From JACQSU01 sp964359785 (GTDB lineage: Archaea > Nanobdellota > Nanobdellia > Woesearchaeales > JAGWAF01), in assembly GCA_964359785.1 (NCBI GenBank), contig CAYHWL010000062.1, forward strand, positions 1-8,818: DNA of 8,818 nucleotides. The letters run 5' to 3'. Of the stretch, positions 1 to 5,224 are shown one piece after another (positions within the stretch are counted from its first letter, which is position 1; each line of letters opens with the position of its first letter). The position numbers were made by a program, and so were the translations under genes. The notes beneath the pieces were generated by a model that saw only the letters and a program-made list of their open reading frames with translations, was not told the origin of the DNA and did no database searches.

Positions 1-714
1 GGCTTTCTCTTCTAATTCATAGATGGTGAGAATGTCCTTGAAACCGACATTCTTCTTCTTCATAAAAGGCAATGAAAGAGCCCAGTTCTCCCTAGCGGAA
101 CCAAAAGCCACGGAACCGTCCTGGATATTCACTTTCCAGAGCTCCTTGAATTCTGGTTCAGCTATCTGCTCGATTAGACGATTGAAATCGATGATCAAGT
201 CCATGACCCTTTTTTGGATCTGTTCTGGAGTGAACTGCATCTCTTTGATAAGACGATCGACCTTATTGATGAAAAGGACGGGTTTTACACGTTCTCTTAA
301 CGCCTGCTTAAGCACTGTCTCAGTCTGCGGCATGATACCTTCAGATGCGCAGACGAGCACGACAGTTCCGTCGATAGCCCTCATAGCCCTCGTGACGTTA
401 CCACCAAAGTCGACGTGACCTGGGGTATCGATAAGATTGATAAGATATTCCTGGTCGCCAAAAGCGTGCACCATGGATACGTTGGCCGCATCCACTGTCA
501 TAAGACGCTCCTGTTCATCGCTGTGCTGCCAAGTCGCCATACCCTTGTCGAGGTTGCCGGCTGATTCGGCAGACATGAATCCGCTTGCGGCCAATAGATT
601 GTCTGTGAACGCTGTCTTACCGTGGTGGATATGAGCGCTTGTAGCGATGTTGCGAATCATCTTTTGCGATTTTGCCAAGCGCAAGGTCTTTTGAAGTTTT
701 GTTTCGTCTGCCAT
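1..714 (-). CDS. fusA: Translation elongation factor 2 (aEF-2), N-terminal part, truncated by window edge
   Basis: The first 238 residues of an archaeal EF-2, the GTPase that drives ribosomal translocation; the reading frame runs off the window at base 1. Visible G-domain motifs: P-loop AHIHHGKT (residues 27-34), switch I RLMT (70-73), AANVSMVH (76-83), DTPGHVDFGG (96-105), NKVDR (150-154) and GSVAFGSA (200-207), followed by a WALS segment and FKDI as in archaeal EF-2. The start at 714 is chosen because a GAGGT ribosome-binding site lies about 7 nt upstream and the protein begins directly before the conserved RNIA-AHI segment. Odd points: the usual P-loop Asp (AHIDHGKT) is His30, the following Thr is Ala35, and the usual switch I RGIT is RLMT. 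The guanine-binding NKVD and the DTPG motif are intact, so it is probably active and may be a lineage variant. Domains II-V, including the diphthamide loop, lie outside the window. Confidence 0.96.
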   Translation of the reverse strand, partial: MADETKLQKTLRLAKSQKMIRNIATSAHIHHGKTAFTDNLLAASGFMSAESAGNLDKGMATWQHSDEQERLMTVDAANVSMVHAFGDQEYLINLIDTPGHVDFGGNVTRAMRAIDGTVVLVCASEGIMPQTETVLKQALRERVKPVLFINKVDRLIKEMQFTPEQIQKRVMDLIIDFNRLIEQIAEPEFKELWKVNIQDGSVAFGSARENWALSLPFMKKKNVGFKDILTIYELEEKA

Positions 715-721
715 TATGATT

Positions 722-726
722 ACCTC
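722..726 (-). promoter_or_regulatory. Shine-Dalgarno site of the EF-2 gene
   Basis: The minus strand reads GAGGT seven nucleotides before the ATG at 714. It supports that start codon and indicates a leadered mRNA, unlike several other genes in the window that look leaderless. Confidence 0.6.
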
Positions 727-759
727 TATATAGTGATGTGTTCGAGGGACAGCTGGATG

Positions 760-778
760 TTTTTAAGTGTTTCGGAAA
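760..778 (-). promoter_or_regulatory. Candidate archaeal promoter (BRE + TATA) for EF-2
   Basis: On the minus strand a BRE-like CCGAAAC is followed at once by ACTTAAAAAC, a good archaeal TATA box. Its centre near 764 predicts a transcription start near 737. That gives a leader of roughly 23 nt, enough to include the GAGGT site. A second TATA-like stretch, CTATATAG at about 726-733, sits too close to the start codon to serve it. Confidence 0.45.
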
Positions 779-803
779 CTGCTCGAGGAAGACTTGTACA
801 AGC

Positions 804-811
804 TATTATAA
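804..811 (+). promoter_or_regulatory. TATA box for the 52-aa small gene
   Basis: TATTATAA is centred about 27 nt before the ATG at 835, the spacing expected when transcription starts at or next to the start codon. Confidence 0.45.
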
Positions 812-834
812 GGCCTACGCAATGTATGGTGCTC

Positions 835-993
835 ATGAATAATGAGAAAACGTCTTTGATCGATTTTGCGGGAGCCTGGGGCATGGACGATAAGGACTAC
901 GAAGATATCAAGAAGCGAATGACTGAGCACAGACGATCATTCAATGAGTCATTCGAGAATAGACTTCGTAATTTAAAGAAAAAATATTCTTAA
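835..993 (+). CDS. Small 52-aa protein resembling the C-terminal tail of VapB-type antitoxins
   Basis: A 52-residue charged protein. Residues 8-14 (LIDFAGA) and the following W plus acidic/basic helix resemble the toxin-wrapping tail found at the C-terminus of many archaeal VapB antitoxins (pattern fxFaGxWkD...iRr). No AbrB or ribbon-helix-helix DNA-binding domain precedes it and no PIN-domain toxin lies beside it, so the role is uncertain. The start at 835 is chosen because a TATA box (TATTATAA, 804-811) is centred about 27 nt upstream, which predicts a leaderless mRNA beginning at this ATG. An in-frame ATG at 826 would give 55 residues, and the open frame further upstream overlaps EF-2 on the other strand and is unlikely to be translated. 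The gene converges on ndk with only 9 nt between the stop codons. Antitoxin kinship is inference from a short motif. Confidence 0.5.
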   Translation: MNNEKTSLIDFAGAWGMDDKDYEDIKKRMTEHRRSFNESFENRLRNLKKKYS

Positions 994-1000
994 GAAAAAA
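979..1000 (-). terminator. T-rich terminator after the rpl7ae-ndk operon
   Basis: On the minus strand, within a few bases after the ndk stop codon, there are two T runs (TTTTTT at 995-1000 and again at about 979-984) separated by CTTAAGAATA. Oligo-T tracts are the usual archaeal termination signal. The site overlaps the end of the convergent small gene. Confidence 0.5.
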
Positions 1001-1002
1001 CT

Positions 1003-1572
1003 CTACTTCCCGTACAACAGAAACTCATCGACACGCTCGTAGGGACATAGCTCGGATTCCTTGAACCAGACTGCGATCTCTCTCTTGCCGTTCTCCACGC
1101 TGTCTGACGCGTGGACTAGGTTCGCGACTGCTCTGCCTTGAGTGTCTGCAAGGCGGTAAGAGTCTAATGAGTAGTCTCCCCGTATCGTGCCTGGAAGAGC
1201 CGCGGCGCCTATCGTGTTGCCGACCATCGTACGGATCTTATCGATAGCATTATGGCCCTCGATGCACAACGCGACAATAGGAGCAGACATAAGATAATTG
1301 ATCAGATAGTCACGGACACTCATGCCAATCTCCCTATCAGTCTTTGTGACCTTCTCGCCTTTCGACTCGTAAGCCTTCCTTGTCTTCTGACCGACAGAGA
1401 GAAGCCAAGCCTCATCATCGATGTAATGCTTGCCAGCAGAATTCTTATCCGCCTGCACCATCCTCATACCGATGACCTTAAGCCCTGTCTTCTCGAATCT
1501 GGAGATTATCTCACCAGTTATTCCCCGCTGGACAGTGTCTGGTTTTAGAAGCACTAGTGACCGCTCTTTCAT
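1003..1572 (-). CDS. ndk: Nucleoside diphosphate kinase, long archaeal form
   Basis: NDK transfers the gamma-phosphate from ATP to NDPs through a phosphohistidine and balances the NTP/dNTP pools. Visible: ATP-site Lys in LLKPD (Lys10), GLKVIGMRM (30-38), HY (49-50), PIVALCIEG (98-106), RTMVG (114-118), GTIRGDY (128-134), and the catalytic motif NLVHASDS (151-158) with phospho-acceptor His154. The protein has 189 residues against about 150 for most NDKs. The excess lies mainly between HY (49-50) and SAPIVAL (96-102), where a charged, Lys-rich segment of roughly 25-30 residues is inserted (around 51-90). Such long forms may be common in some archaeal groups (recollection, not checked). It is the last gene of the ribosomal operon; its start is 6 nt after the rpl24e stop, and its ribosome-binding site (GTGAGCGG) is weak. 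The rpl7ae-rps28e-rpl24e-ndk order is conserved in many archaea. Confidence 0.96.
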   Translation of the reverse strand: MKERSLVLLKPDTVQRGITGEIISRFEKTGLKVIGMRMVQADKNSAGKHYIDDEAWLLSVGQKTRKAYESKGEKVTKTDREIGMSVRDYLINYLMSAPIVALCIEGHNAIDKIRTMVGNTIGAAALPGTIRGDYSLDSYRLADTQGRAVANLVHASDSVENGKREIAVWFKESELCPYERVDEFLLYGK

Positions 1573-1578
1573 GCCCGC

Positions 1579-1764
1579 TCACTTCTGCTGCTTGGCCTGA
1601 TGGAACGCCTCAGTCCACTTGAACTTACGCGCCACTTTGCAATGCTTGAGCAAATATGTCTTGCATTTGAGAGAATCAAAATAGTGGATCCTGCCGTCGT
1701 TTTGGACATACATCTCGCCAGTGCCTGGACGAAGCGCCTTTCCACAAAATGAACAGTTGACCAT
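1579..1764 (-). CDS. rpl24e: Large-subunit ribosomal protein L24e
   Basis: A 61-residue protein of normal length for archaeal L24e, a small zinc-ribbon protein of the large subunit. Recognisable pieces are CSFCGKALRPGTGEMYV (residues 4-20), DGRIHYF (23-29) and KFKWT (47-51). The family normally has a C4 zinc site (CxxC, then FCSSKC). Here Cys4, Cys7 and Cys34 are present but the third ligand position is Asp30 (FDSLKC). An additional Cys42 follows, which could act as a substitute ligand. The start ATG at 1764 has a strong GGAGGAG ribosome-binding site encoded within the end of rps28e. It sits between rps28e (2 nt gap) and ndk. Confidence 0.95.
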   Translation of the reverse strand: MVNCSFCGKALRPGTGEMYVQNDGRIHYFDSLKCKTYLLKHCKVARKFKWTEAFHQAKQQK

Positions 1765-1766
1765 CT

Positions 1767-2063
1767 TTATGCTCCTCCGCCACCGCGGCCGCCGCCCTTA
1801 GTGAGCGGACGAGCCTCGATCTCTGTCTCGCGCAACATCAAGGTATCGCCAAGCTGAACCGGGCCCTTGACATTACGACGTATGACCTTGTCTTTGTCAC
1901 GGCCATCAAGAATGCGAACACGCACCTGGATAGCCTCTCCACGAGTGCCAGTACGGCCGATGATCTCCTCGACCTTTGACGGAACCGCTCTTGTGAAGAC
2001 GACTCCGCCTTTCTCCTGCGCTTGCGGCGCCGGCTGCCTTTGTGGTTTTTGATCCTCTGCCAT
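1767..2063 (-). CDS. rps28e: Small-subunit ribosomal protein S28e with extended tails
   Basis: The S28e core is clear: AVPSKVEEIIGRTGTRGEAIQVRVRI and GRDKDKVIRRNVKGPVQLGDTLMLRETEIEARPL (residues about 26-88), matching the OB-fold S28e that sits near the mRNA exit site of the small subunit. Archaeal S28e is usually about 70 residues; this one has 98. The extra length is a Gln/Pro-rich N-terminal extension (residues 2-20) and a Gly-rich C-terminal tail (90-98, GGGRGGGGA), both likely disordered. Start ATG at 2063 lies one base after the rpl7ae stop codon, so translation is probably coupled; an AAGGAA element precedes it. Confidence 0.95.
   Translation of the reverse strand: MAEDQKPQRQPAPQAQEKGGVVFTRAVPSKVEEIIGRTGTRGEAIQVRVRILDGRDKDKVIRRNVKGPVQLGDTLMLRETEIEARPLTKGGGRGGGGA
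1772..1778 (-). promoter_or_regulatory. Shine-Dalgarno site of rpl24e, embedded in the rps28e coding end
   Basis: The minus strand reads GGAGGAG seven nucleotides before the rpl24e ATG. The same bases encode the final Gly-Gly-Ala residues of S28e, so the Gly-rich tail of S28e doubles as the translation signal for the next gene. Confidence 0.65.
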
Positions 2064-2064
2064 C

Positions 2065-2394
2065 TTATTCCTTGAGCTCCTTGATTATCTTCTTAGCATC
2101 GCCTTCTTCAATGATCACGATTGCGGAAGTTGGAACCTCAAGACCAGATAGATTGCCAAGCTCCTCTTTTGTGGCGACCTCGATGCATGGGACTCCCTTC
2201 TCTTTAGCAAGAAGAGGGATGTGCATCACGATCTCTGGAGGACTGACATCCTTAGCTATGGCGACCAATTTCGCGGTGCCGCGCTCAAGAGCCTTTGTCG
2301 TCTCATTTGAACCTGCCTTGACTTTTCCTGAAGCCTTGGCAAGCTCGATAGCCTGCATACCTTTTTCCAACATATCCTTGGATTGTTCTACCAT
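2065..2394 (-). CDS. rpl7ae: Large-subunit ribosomal protein L7Ae / K-turn-binding protein
   Basis: A 109-residue L7Ae. It binds kink-turns in 23S rRNA and is also a core subunit of archaeal box C/D and H/ACA sRNPs and of RNase P. Diagnostic residues: VKAGSNETTKALERGTAKLV (25-44) containing the RNA-binding GxNExxK motif, AIAKDVSPPEIVMHIPLLAKEKGVPC (45-70) and LGNLSGLEV (79-87). Length is normal for archaea. It is the first gene of the operon with rps28e, rpl24e and ndk. The start at 2394 follows a GGATGTGATG element that partly matches the 16S tail. The 70-nt leader holds strong hairpins, one with a K-turn-like core, suggesting possible autoregulation. Confidence 0.97.
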   Translation of the reverse strand: MVEQSKDMLEKGMQAIELAKASGKVKAGSNETTKALERGTAKLVAIAKDVSPPEIVMHIPLLAKEKGVPCIEVATKEELGNLSGLEVPTSAIVIIEEGDAKKIIKELKE

Positions 2395-2408
2395 TTGTCA
2401 TCACATCC

Positions 2409-2454
2409 GAGGTTAGAATGAAACCTCATTCCCGCTGGGTCACAGCGGTCATCA
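2409..2454 (-). promoter_or_regulatory. Structured rpl7ae leader with K-turn-like core and two mutually exclusive hairpins
   Basis: On the minus-strand RNA, UGA (2451-2449) precedes the stem CCGCUG (2448-2443), loop UGACC, CAGCGG (2437-2432), then GA (2431-2430). The UGA/GA placement around a GC stem is the K-turn core, with potential tandem G-A pairs; the outer C-stem is weak. Downstream, GAAUGA/UCAUUC (2431-2426 with 2421-2416) and GAGGUU/AACCUC (2427-2422 with 2414-2409) are two 6-bp stems that cannot coexist. The first of these also consumes the GA of the K-turn. L7Ae binding to a K-turn in its own mRNA leader has been reported in archaea; applying it here is inference. Confidence 0.4.
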
Positions 2455-2484
2455 ATCAATGGTTAGCACGGAGGAGCAATGAGG

Positions 2485-2496
2485 GGTTTTTAAATG
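2485..2496 (-). promoter_or_regulatory. TATA box of the rpl7ae operon
   Basis: The minus strand reads CATTTAAAAACC. Its centre near 2491 predicts a transcription start near 2464 and a leader of about 70 nt. The box overlaps the stop codon of the upstream uppS-like gene, and no T-run separates the two genes, so some readthrough from that gene is possible. Confidence 0.55.
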
Positions 2497-3218
2497 TTAC
2501 TGGGGGAAGCGATTTTTGTCTGTCGTGGACTGATAGTCTGCTGATAATATGAGACCGCCCTCAAAAGGTCTTGGGGAGTGAACTCCAGATTGCCTTTTTT
2601 TGTGAAGAAGATAATAGAGTGCGCGCTGTCCCAGAGGAGGAAACCCCGCAAGGAGACGTACGGCCCTGATTTTATTATGAGGTCGGGAGGGACAAAATAA
2701 CTTGTCGAGAGCGCTTCTTTGACAGATTCCTTCGTCACTTTCTCAGGGTCGAGCTTACCTAGTTTCACCTGCCTTGCTATTATGCTTGCCGCGTCTACAA
2801 TCTCCGCCTGGCCATCATAGTTGATACAAAGATTGAGGAAAAAAGCGTCATGCTGTCTTGTCGACTCCTGGATCTTCTTCAACGGATCAACTAACCTAGC
2901 AGGAAGATCATACCAGTGGCCAAGTATAGTCACCTTCACCCTAGCCTGATATATGAACTGCCAACCAAGAAGGGTGTGGACTAAGTCCACAAGATCATCG
3001 ATCTTATGGCTGATCCGTTGCGGATTCGTGTGGGCAGGAAGAGCATATATACTCAAGATAGGGATATTGAGCTTTGTCGCGGCGTGCAAAAGCCTCATCA
3101 AACATTTTGTCTTAGCCACTGGCGCCCCCGCATCATCCCTGAAAAAAAGGCCTACATGACGAGGGATAAGAGTGCGACGCAAAGTCACTTTAGGAGAGAA
3201 AAAATCTGCCAGTTTCAT
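2490..3218 (-). CDS. Divergent cis-prenyltransferase (UppS/UPP synthase-like) with altered active-site motifs
   Basis: Residues (from the ATG at 3218) recall undecaprenyl-diphosphate-type synthases, which extend allylic diphosphates with cis-isoprene units to make the lipid carrier for glycosylation. Matches: IPRHVG (18-23), SIYALPAHTN (56-65), GHWYDLP (100-106), NYDGQAEIVDAA (133-144), PDLIIK (178-183), GFLLWDSA (192-199), then a final helix ending SYYQQ. Length, 242, is normal. The key motifs deviate. DGNxRWA after HV is replaced by RDDAGAPVA; IIRTxGExRLSNFLLWQ becomes IIKSGPYVSLRGFLLWD, losing both Arg residues; and the usual Glu in the xSExxF segment is missing. It may be a non-catalytic or partner-dependent subunit, comparable in logic to eukaryotic NgBR/Nus1, or a strongly diverged enzyme. 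Start choice: the upstream in-frame TTG at 3251 would fall before the transcription start predicted from the TATA box at 3256-3267. Confidence 0.8.
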   Translation of the reverse strand: MKLADFFSPKVTLRRTLIPRHVGLFFRDDAGAPVAKTKCLMRLLHAATKLNIPILSIYALPAHTNPQRISHKIDDLVDLVHTLLGWQFIYQARVKVTILGHWYDLPARLVDPLKKIQESTRQHDAFFLNLCINYDGQAEIVDAASIIARQVKLGKLDPEKVTKESVKEALSTSYFVPPDLIIKSGPYVSLRGFLLWDSAHSIIFFTKKGNLEFTPQDLLRAVSYYQQTISPRQTKIASPSNI

Positions 3219-3255
3219 GCTCGTCACGACACCCCGGAGTAGGGATATCAATACA

Positions 3256-3267
3256 ATTATATATTAT
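3256..3267. promoter_or_regulatory. Symmetric TATA box shared by two divergent genes
   Basis: ATTATATATTAT reads almost the same on both strands. Its centre near 3261 lies about 26 nt from the ATG at 3287 (+), fitting a leaderless prepilin peptidase mRNA. It also predicts a minus-strand start near 3234, 16 nt before the ATG of the uppS-like gene at 3218. No other TATA candidate is visible in the short space between the genes. Confidence 0.5.
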
Positions 3268-3286
3268 GTGCGGAAAGAAAGTGTAC

Positions 3287-4132
3287 ATGCTGTCACTAGT
3301 CATGTCTGTAATCTTAGCGATACTCATCATTGGAAGCATCACAGACCTCAAGACACGTGAAGTGCCTGACTATATCAGCTATGCTGGGATAGCCATAGGA
3401 CTAGGGATCAGCTCGATTGTATCCGTATCCTCTGGAACTACTACACCATTTTTCCTCTCGTTGGGAGGGCTTATCGCGGCATGGGGCCTGGCAAGCGCGC
3501 TATACTACCTTGGCCAATGGGGAGGGGGAGACAGCAAAGTCCTAATCGCCATGGGGACACTCCTTGGATTGCCCGTATCTTTGTTTGACACAAGCGCGTC
3601 ATTCCTGATAAATCTGGTGTTCGCAGGTGGAGTCTATGGATTTATCTGGATGATGACACTCGCGTTGAAGAATTTCTCCAAAACACAAAAGATGTATTCT
3701 CGCGTCGAATCAGAACCAAATACCAGAATCGCGAAGATGGCCGCTCTTGGCGGAGCCATAATACTGCTTGCCCTAGGATATCTTGCGCGTGACACCCTCT
3801 GGTGGTTTCCCCTGGTGCTCTTTGGCGTGCTTAGCGTCGGGACGTACTACCTATTTGTCATGCTGCGGGCAGTCGAGAGGGTGTGCTTTATCACAGTGAC
3901 CCCAGTATCTAGACTCACCGAGGGCGACTGGATCATCCGCAGAGTGGTCGTGTCTGGAAAGGAGCTGTGCGGACCAAAAGATCTGGGGATCTCAAAAGAG
4001 CAGATAGAGAATCTAAAACAGAAGAAGGTGCAAAACGTGGTCGTCAAGAGCGGAATACCCTTCATCCCAAGCTTTCTTATCGCATTTCTGATCACCATAA
4101 CTTATGGAAATGTGTTCCTTCTCCTGCTTTGA
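3287..4132 (+). CDS. Archaeal prepilin/preflagellin peptidase (A24 aspartic peptidase, FlaK/PibD type)
   Basis: Membrane aspartic peptidase that removes class III signal peptides from pilins and archaellins on the cytoplasmic side. Catalytic Asp20 lies in ITDLKTREVPDY (18-29) and Asp82 in the GxGD motif GGGD (79-82). About seven hydrophobic segments are seen (residues 3-17, 30-48, 54-76, 84-95, 104-123, 146-164, 168-190) and a last one at 261-280. Between these lies a cytoplasmic-looking domain (about 195-258, SRLTEGDWIIRRVVVSGKEL and IENLKQKKV) typical of archaeal members, giving 281 residues. The start at 3287 is preferred over an in-frame ATG at 3266, which lies in the TATA box itself; the 26-nt TATA-to-ATG distance predicts a leaderless transcript. 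Likely substrates include the pilin at 6516. The gene may continue into the propeller gene 60 nt downstream. Confidence 0.93.
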   Translation: MLSLVMSVILAILIIGSITDLKTREVPDYISYAGIAIGLGISSIVSVSSGTTTPFFLSLGGLIAAWGLASALYYLGQWGGGDSKVLIAMGTLLGLPVSLFDTSASFLINLVFAGGVYGFIWMMTLALKNFSKTQKMYSRVESEPNTRIAKMAALGGAIILLALGYLARDTLWWFPLVLFGVLSVGTYYLFVMLRAVERVCFITVTPVSRLTEGDWIIRRVVVSGKELCGPKDLGISKEQIENLKQKKVQNVVVKSGIPFIPSFLIAFLITITYGNVFLLLL

Positions 4133-4146
4133 AGCGGAGATCTTGC

Positions 4147-4156
4147 GAAAAATATC
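4147..4156 (+). promoter_or_regulatory. Weak BRE/TATA-like element before the propeller gene
   Basis: GAAAAATATC, preceded by GC, resembles a joined BRE (CGAAA) and TATA box. Its centre near 4152 would start transcription near 4178, 15 nt before the ATG at 4193. No Shine-Dalgarno sequence follows, so this is only a candidate. Confidence 0.25.
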
Positions 4157-4164
4157 AATCCCTA

Positions 4165-4180
4165 GAAAAAGTCTTTTTTC
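4165..4180 (+). terminator. Possible terminator hairpin after the prepilin peptidase
   Basis: GAAAAA (4165-4170), a GTCT loop and TTTTTC (4175-4180) can form a weak A-T hairpin that contains a six-T run. It could end part of the peptidase transcripts. It overlaps the predicted start of the propeller mRNA, so the two readings compete. Confidence 0.25.
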
Positions 4181-4192
4181 CCTGCTACACAC

Positions 4193-5224
4193 ATGCGAAG
4201 GACTCTTGGATTGATCGCAGGGATGGCGGTGTTGGCAAGCACAGCGTTTGGGCTGCCACATTATGGGAATGATTCCACCAGATGCATCAAAACCGATATC
4301 GACAAGTGTGGAATCGAAGAGACGATCATCGCAAACGGCAAAGGGGTCTATAGACTGCGGGGCAAGGACGCAAAAGAGATATACAAATTAGAAGGGATAG
4401 CCGGAGAAAGGGTAGCCATCGCCTGCGGAGATATCGATGGAGATGGCTTGCCTGACATCGCACTCTCCACAAGCAAAGGGCTGGAGATAATCCTCCAAAA
4501 CGAAAACGGGTTCATATTTGAGAAGAGGATAATAGTGCACGAAAGGAGTGTGCTCGCTGACACTGACGAGCTCTTAATCGACGATATCGACAATGATGGA
4601 GCAAATGAGATTTTGATATCAAACTCGCTTGGAGTGTCCGCCCTAAAAGGGGATGGGTTAGAACCCATCTGCGCTGTGCCACATCTCCCAAACGAATTTG
4701 GGATTGAATTACATGCATATGAGAAAGACGGGAAGAGGGGCATATTGTTTGGGACCAGCAAAGGGATATACTTCAAACCGTATCAAGGAGGCGCAAAGAA
4801 ACTTGCTCCCGTGTCATACCACCATGACCTGCCGTGGAGACTTGGCGAGACCGACTGCGTATACCAGCATGATGGAGATGACGTACCCACACTTGCTGTC
4901 GATGGAAAGACAGTCTATGCGGCCACAGCGGATGGGATCTACAAGATTGACTCCAAGATCGAGAGGATCGGCCATGCACCATATCTTGCGGAAGATGATA
5001 AATCGACGCTATATTTTGATCAGGTGACAAAAATCTTGTACGCATCAACCCAGGCAGGAATCGTAGCAGTGAACACAGACACCATGAACCAAGAATACCT
5101 GGGAAAGATAAAATCGCTGCCTACAGATAAAGTAAGCGTATTCTCAAACCATGATGGGACCGTGACTGCAATATCATCGCTTGAGACCCTTGTCTTGGAT
5201 GATTATGGGATGCGACGCAATTGA
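4193..5224 (+). CDS. Secreted FG-GAP/VCBS-type beta-propeller protein
   Basis: A 343-residue exported protein. An N-terminal signal peptide is clear: MRR, a hydrophobic core (residues 4-18) and a small-residue cleavage region around AFG (18-20). The mature part consists of propeller-blade repeats of the pattern xxxxYxxTxxGIYxxD. FG-GAP-type calcium loops are at GDIDGDGLPD (79-88) and DDIDNDGANE (130-139), with a degenerate one at QHDGDDVP (225-232). Other blades: GILFGTSKGIYF (183-194), KTVYAATADGIYKID (239-253), KILYASTQAGIVAV (280-293). No membrane anchor or sorting signal is seen at the C-terminus, so it is probably released or held at the surface through a partner. Such proteins act in adhesion or ligand binding, but no specific role can be read. 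Cys31 and Cys39 of the mature protein could form a disulfide. Its 3' end overlaps the convergent HIT gene by 22 nt. Confidence 0.85.
   Translation: MRRTLGLIAGMAVLASTAFGLPHYGNDSTRCIKTDIDKCGIEETIIANGKGVYRLRGKDAKEIYKLEGIAGERVAIACGDIDGDGLPDIALSTSKGLEIILQNENGFIFEKRIIVHERSVLADTDELLIDDIDNDGANEILISNSLGVSALKGDGLEPICAVPHLPNEFGIELHAYEKDGKRGILFGTSKGIYFKPYQGGAKKLAPVSYHHDLPWRLGETDCVYQHDGDDVPTLAVDGKTVYAATADGIYKIDSKIERIGHAPYLAEDDKSTLYFDQVTKILYASTQAGIVAVNTDTMNQEYLGKIKSLPTDKVSVFSNHDGTVTAISSLETLVLDDYGMRRN

Noticed and set aside
23..418. Plus-strand open frames across 1-714
   Set aside because: They are antisense to EF-2, whose protein matches the family continuously.
622..834. Longer version of the small plus-strand protein starting at 622
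   Set aside because: The upstream part lies antisense to EF-2 and before the TATA box at 804-811. Its sequence looks like random translation.
2401..2464. Box C/D sRNA gene upstream of rpl7ae
   Set aside because: TGATGA and GTGATGA strings resemble box C, but no correctly placed CTGA box D with a guide-length spacer was found; a leader structure fits better.
3219..3286. Upstream starts for the uppS-like gene (TTG 3251) and the peptidase (ATG 3266)
   Set aside because: Both fall within or too near the shared TATA box at 3256-3267; later ATGs fit the predicted transcription starts and the family N-termini.
4348..5048. Minus-strand open frames inside the propeller gene
   Set aside because: The plus-strand frame has a signal peptide and repeated calcium-loop motifs; the antisense frames show no recognisable domain or promoter.
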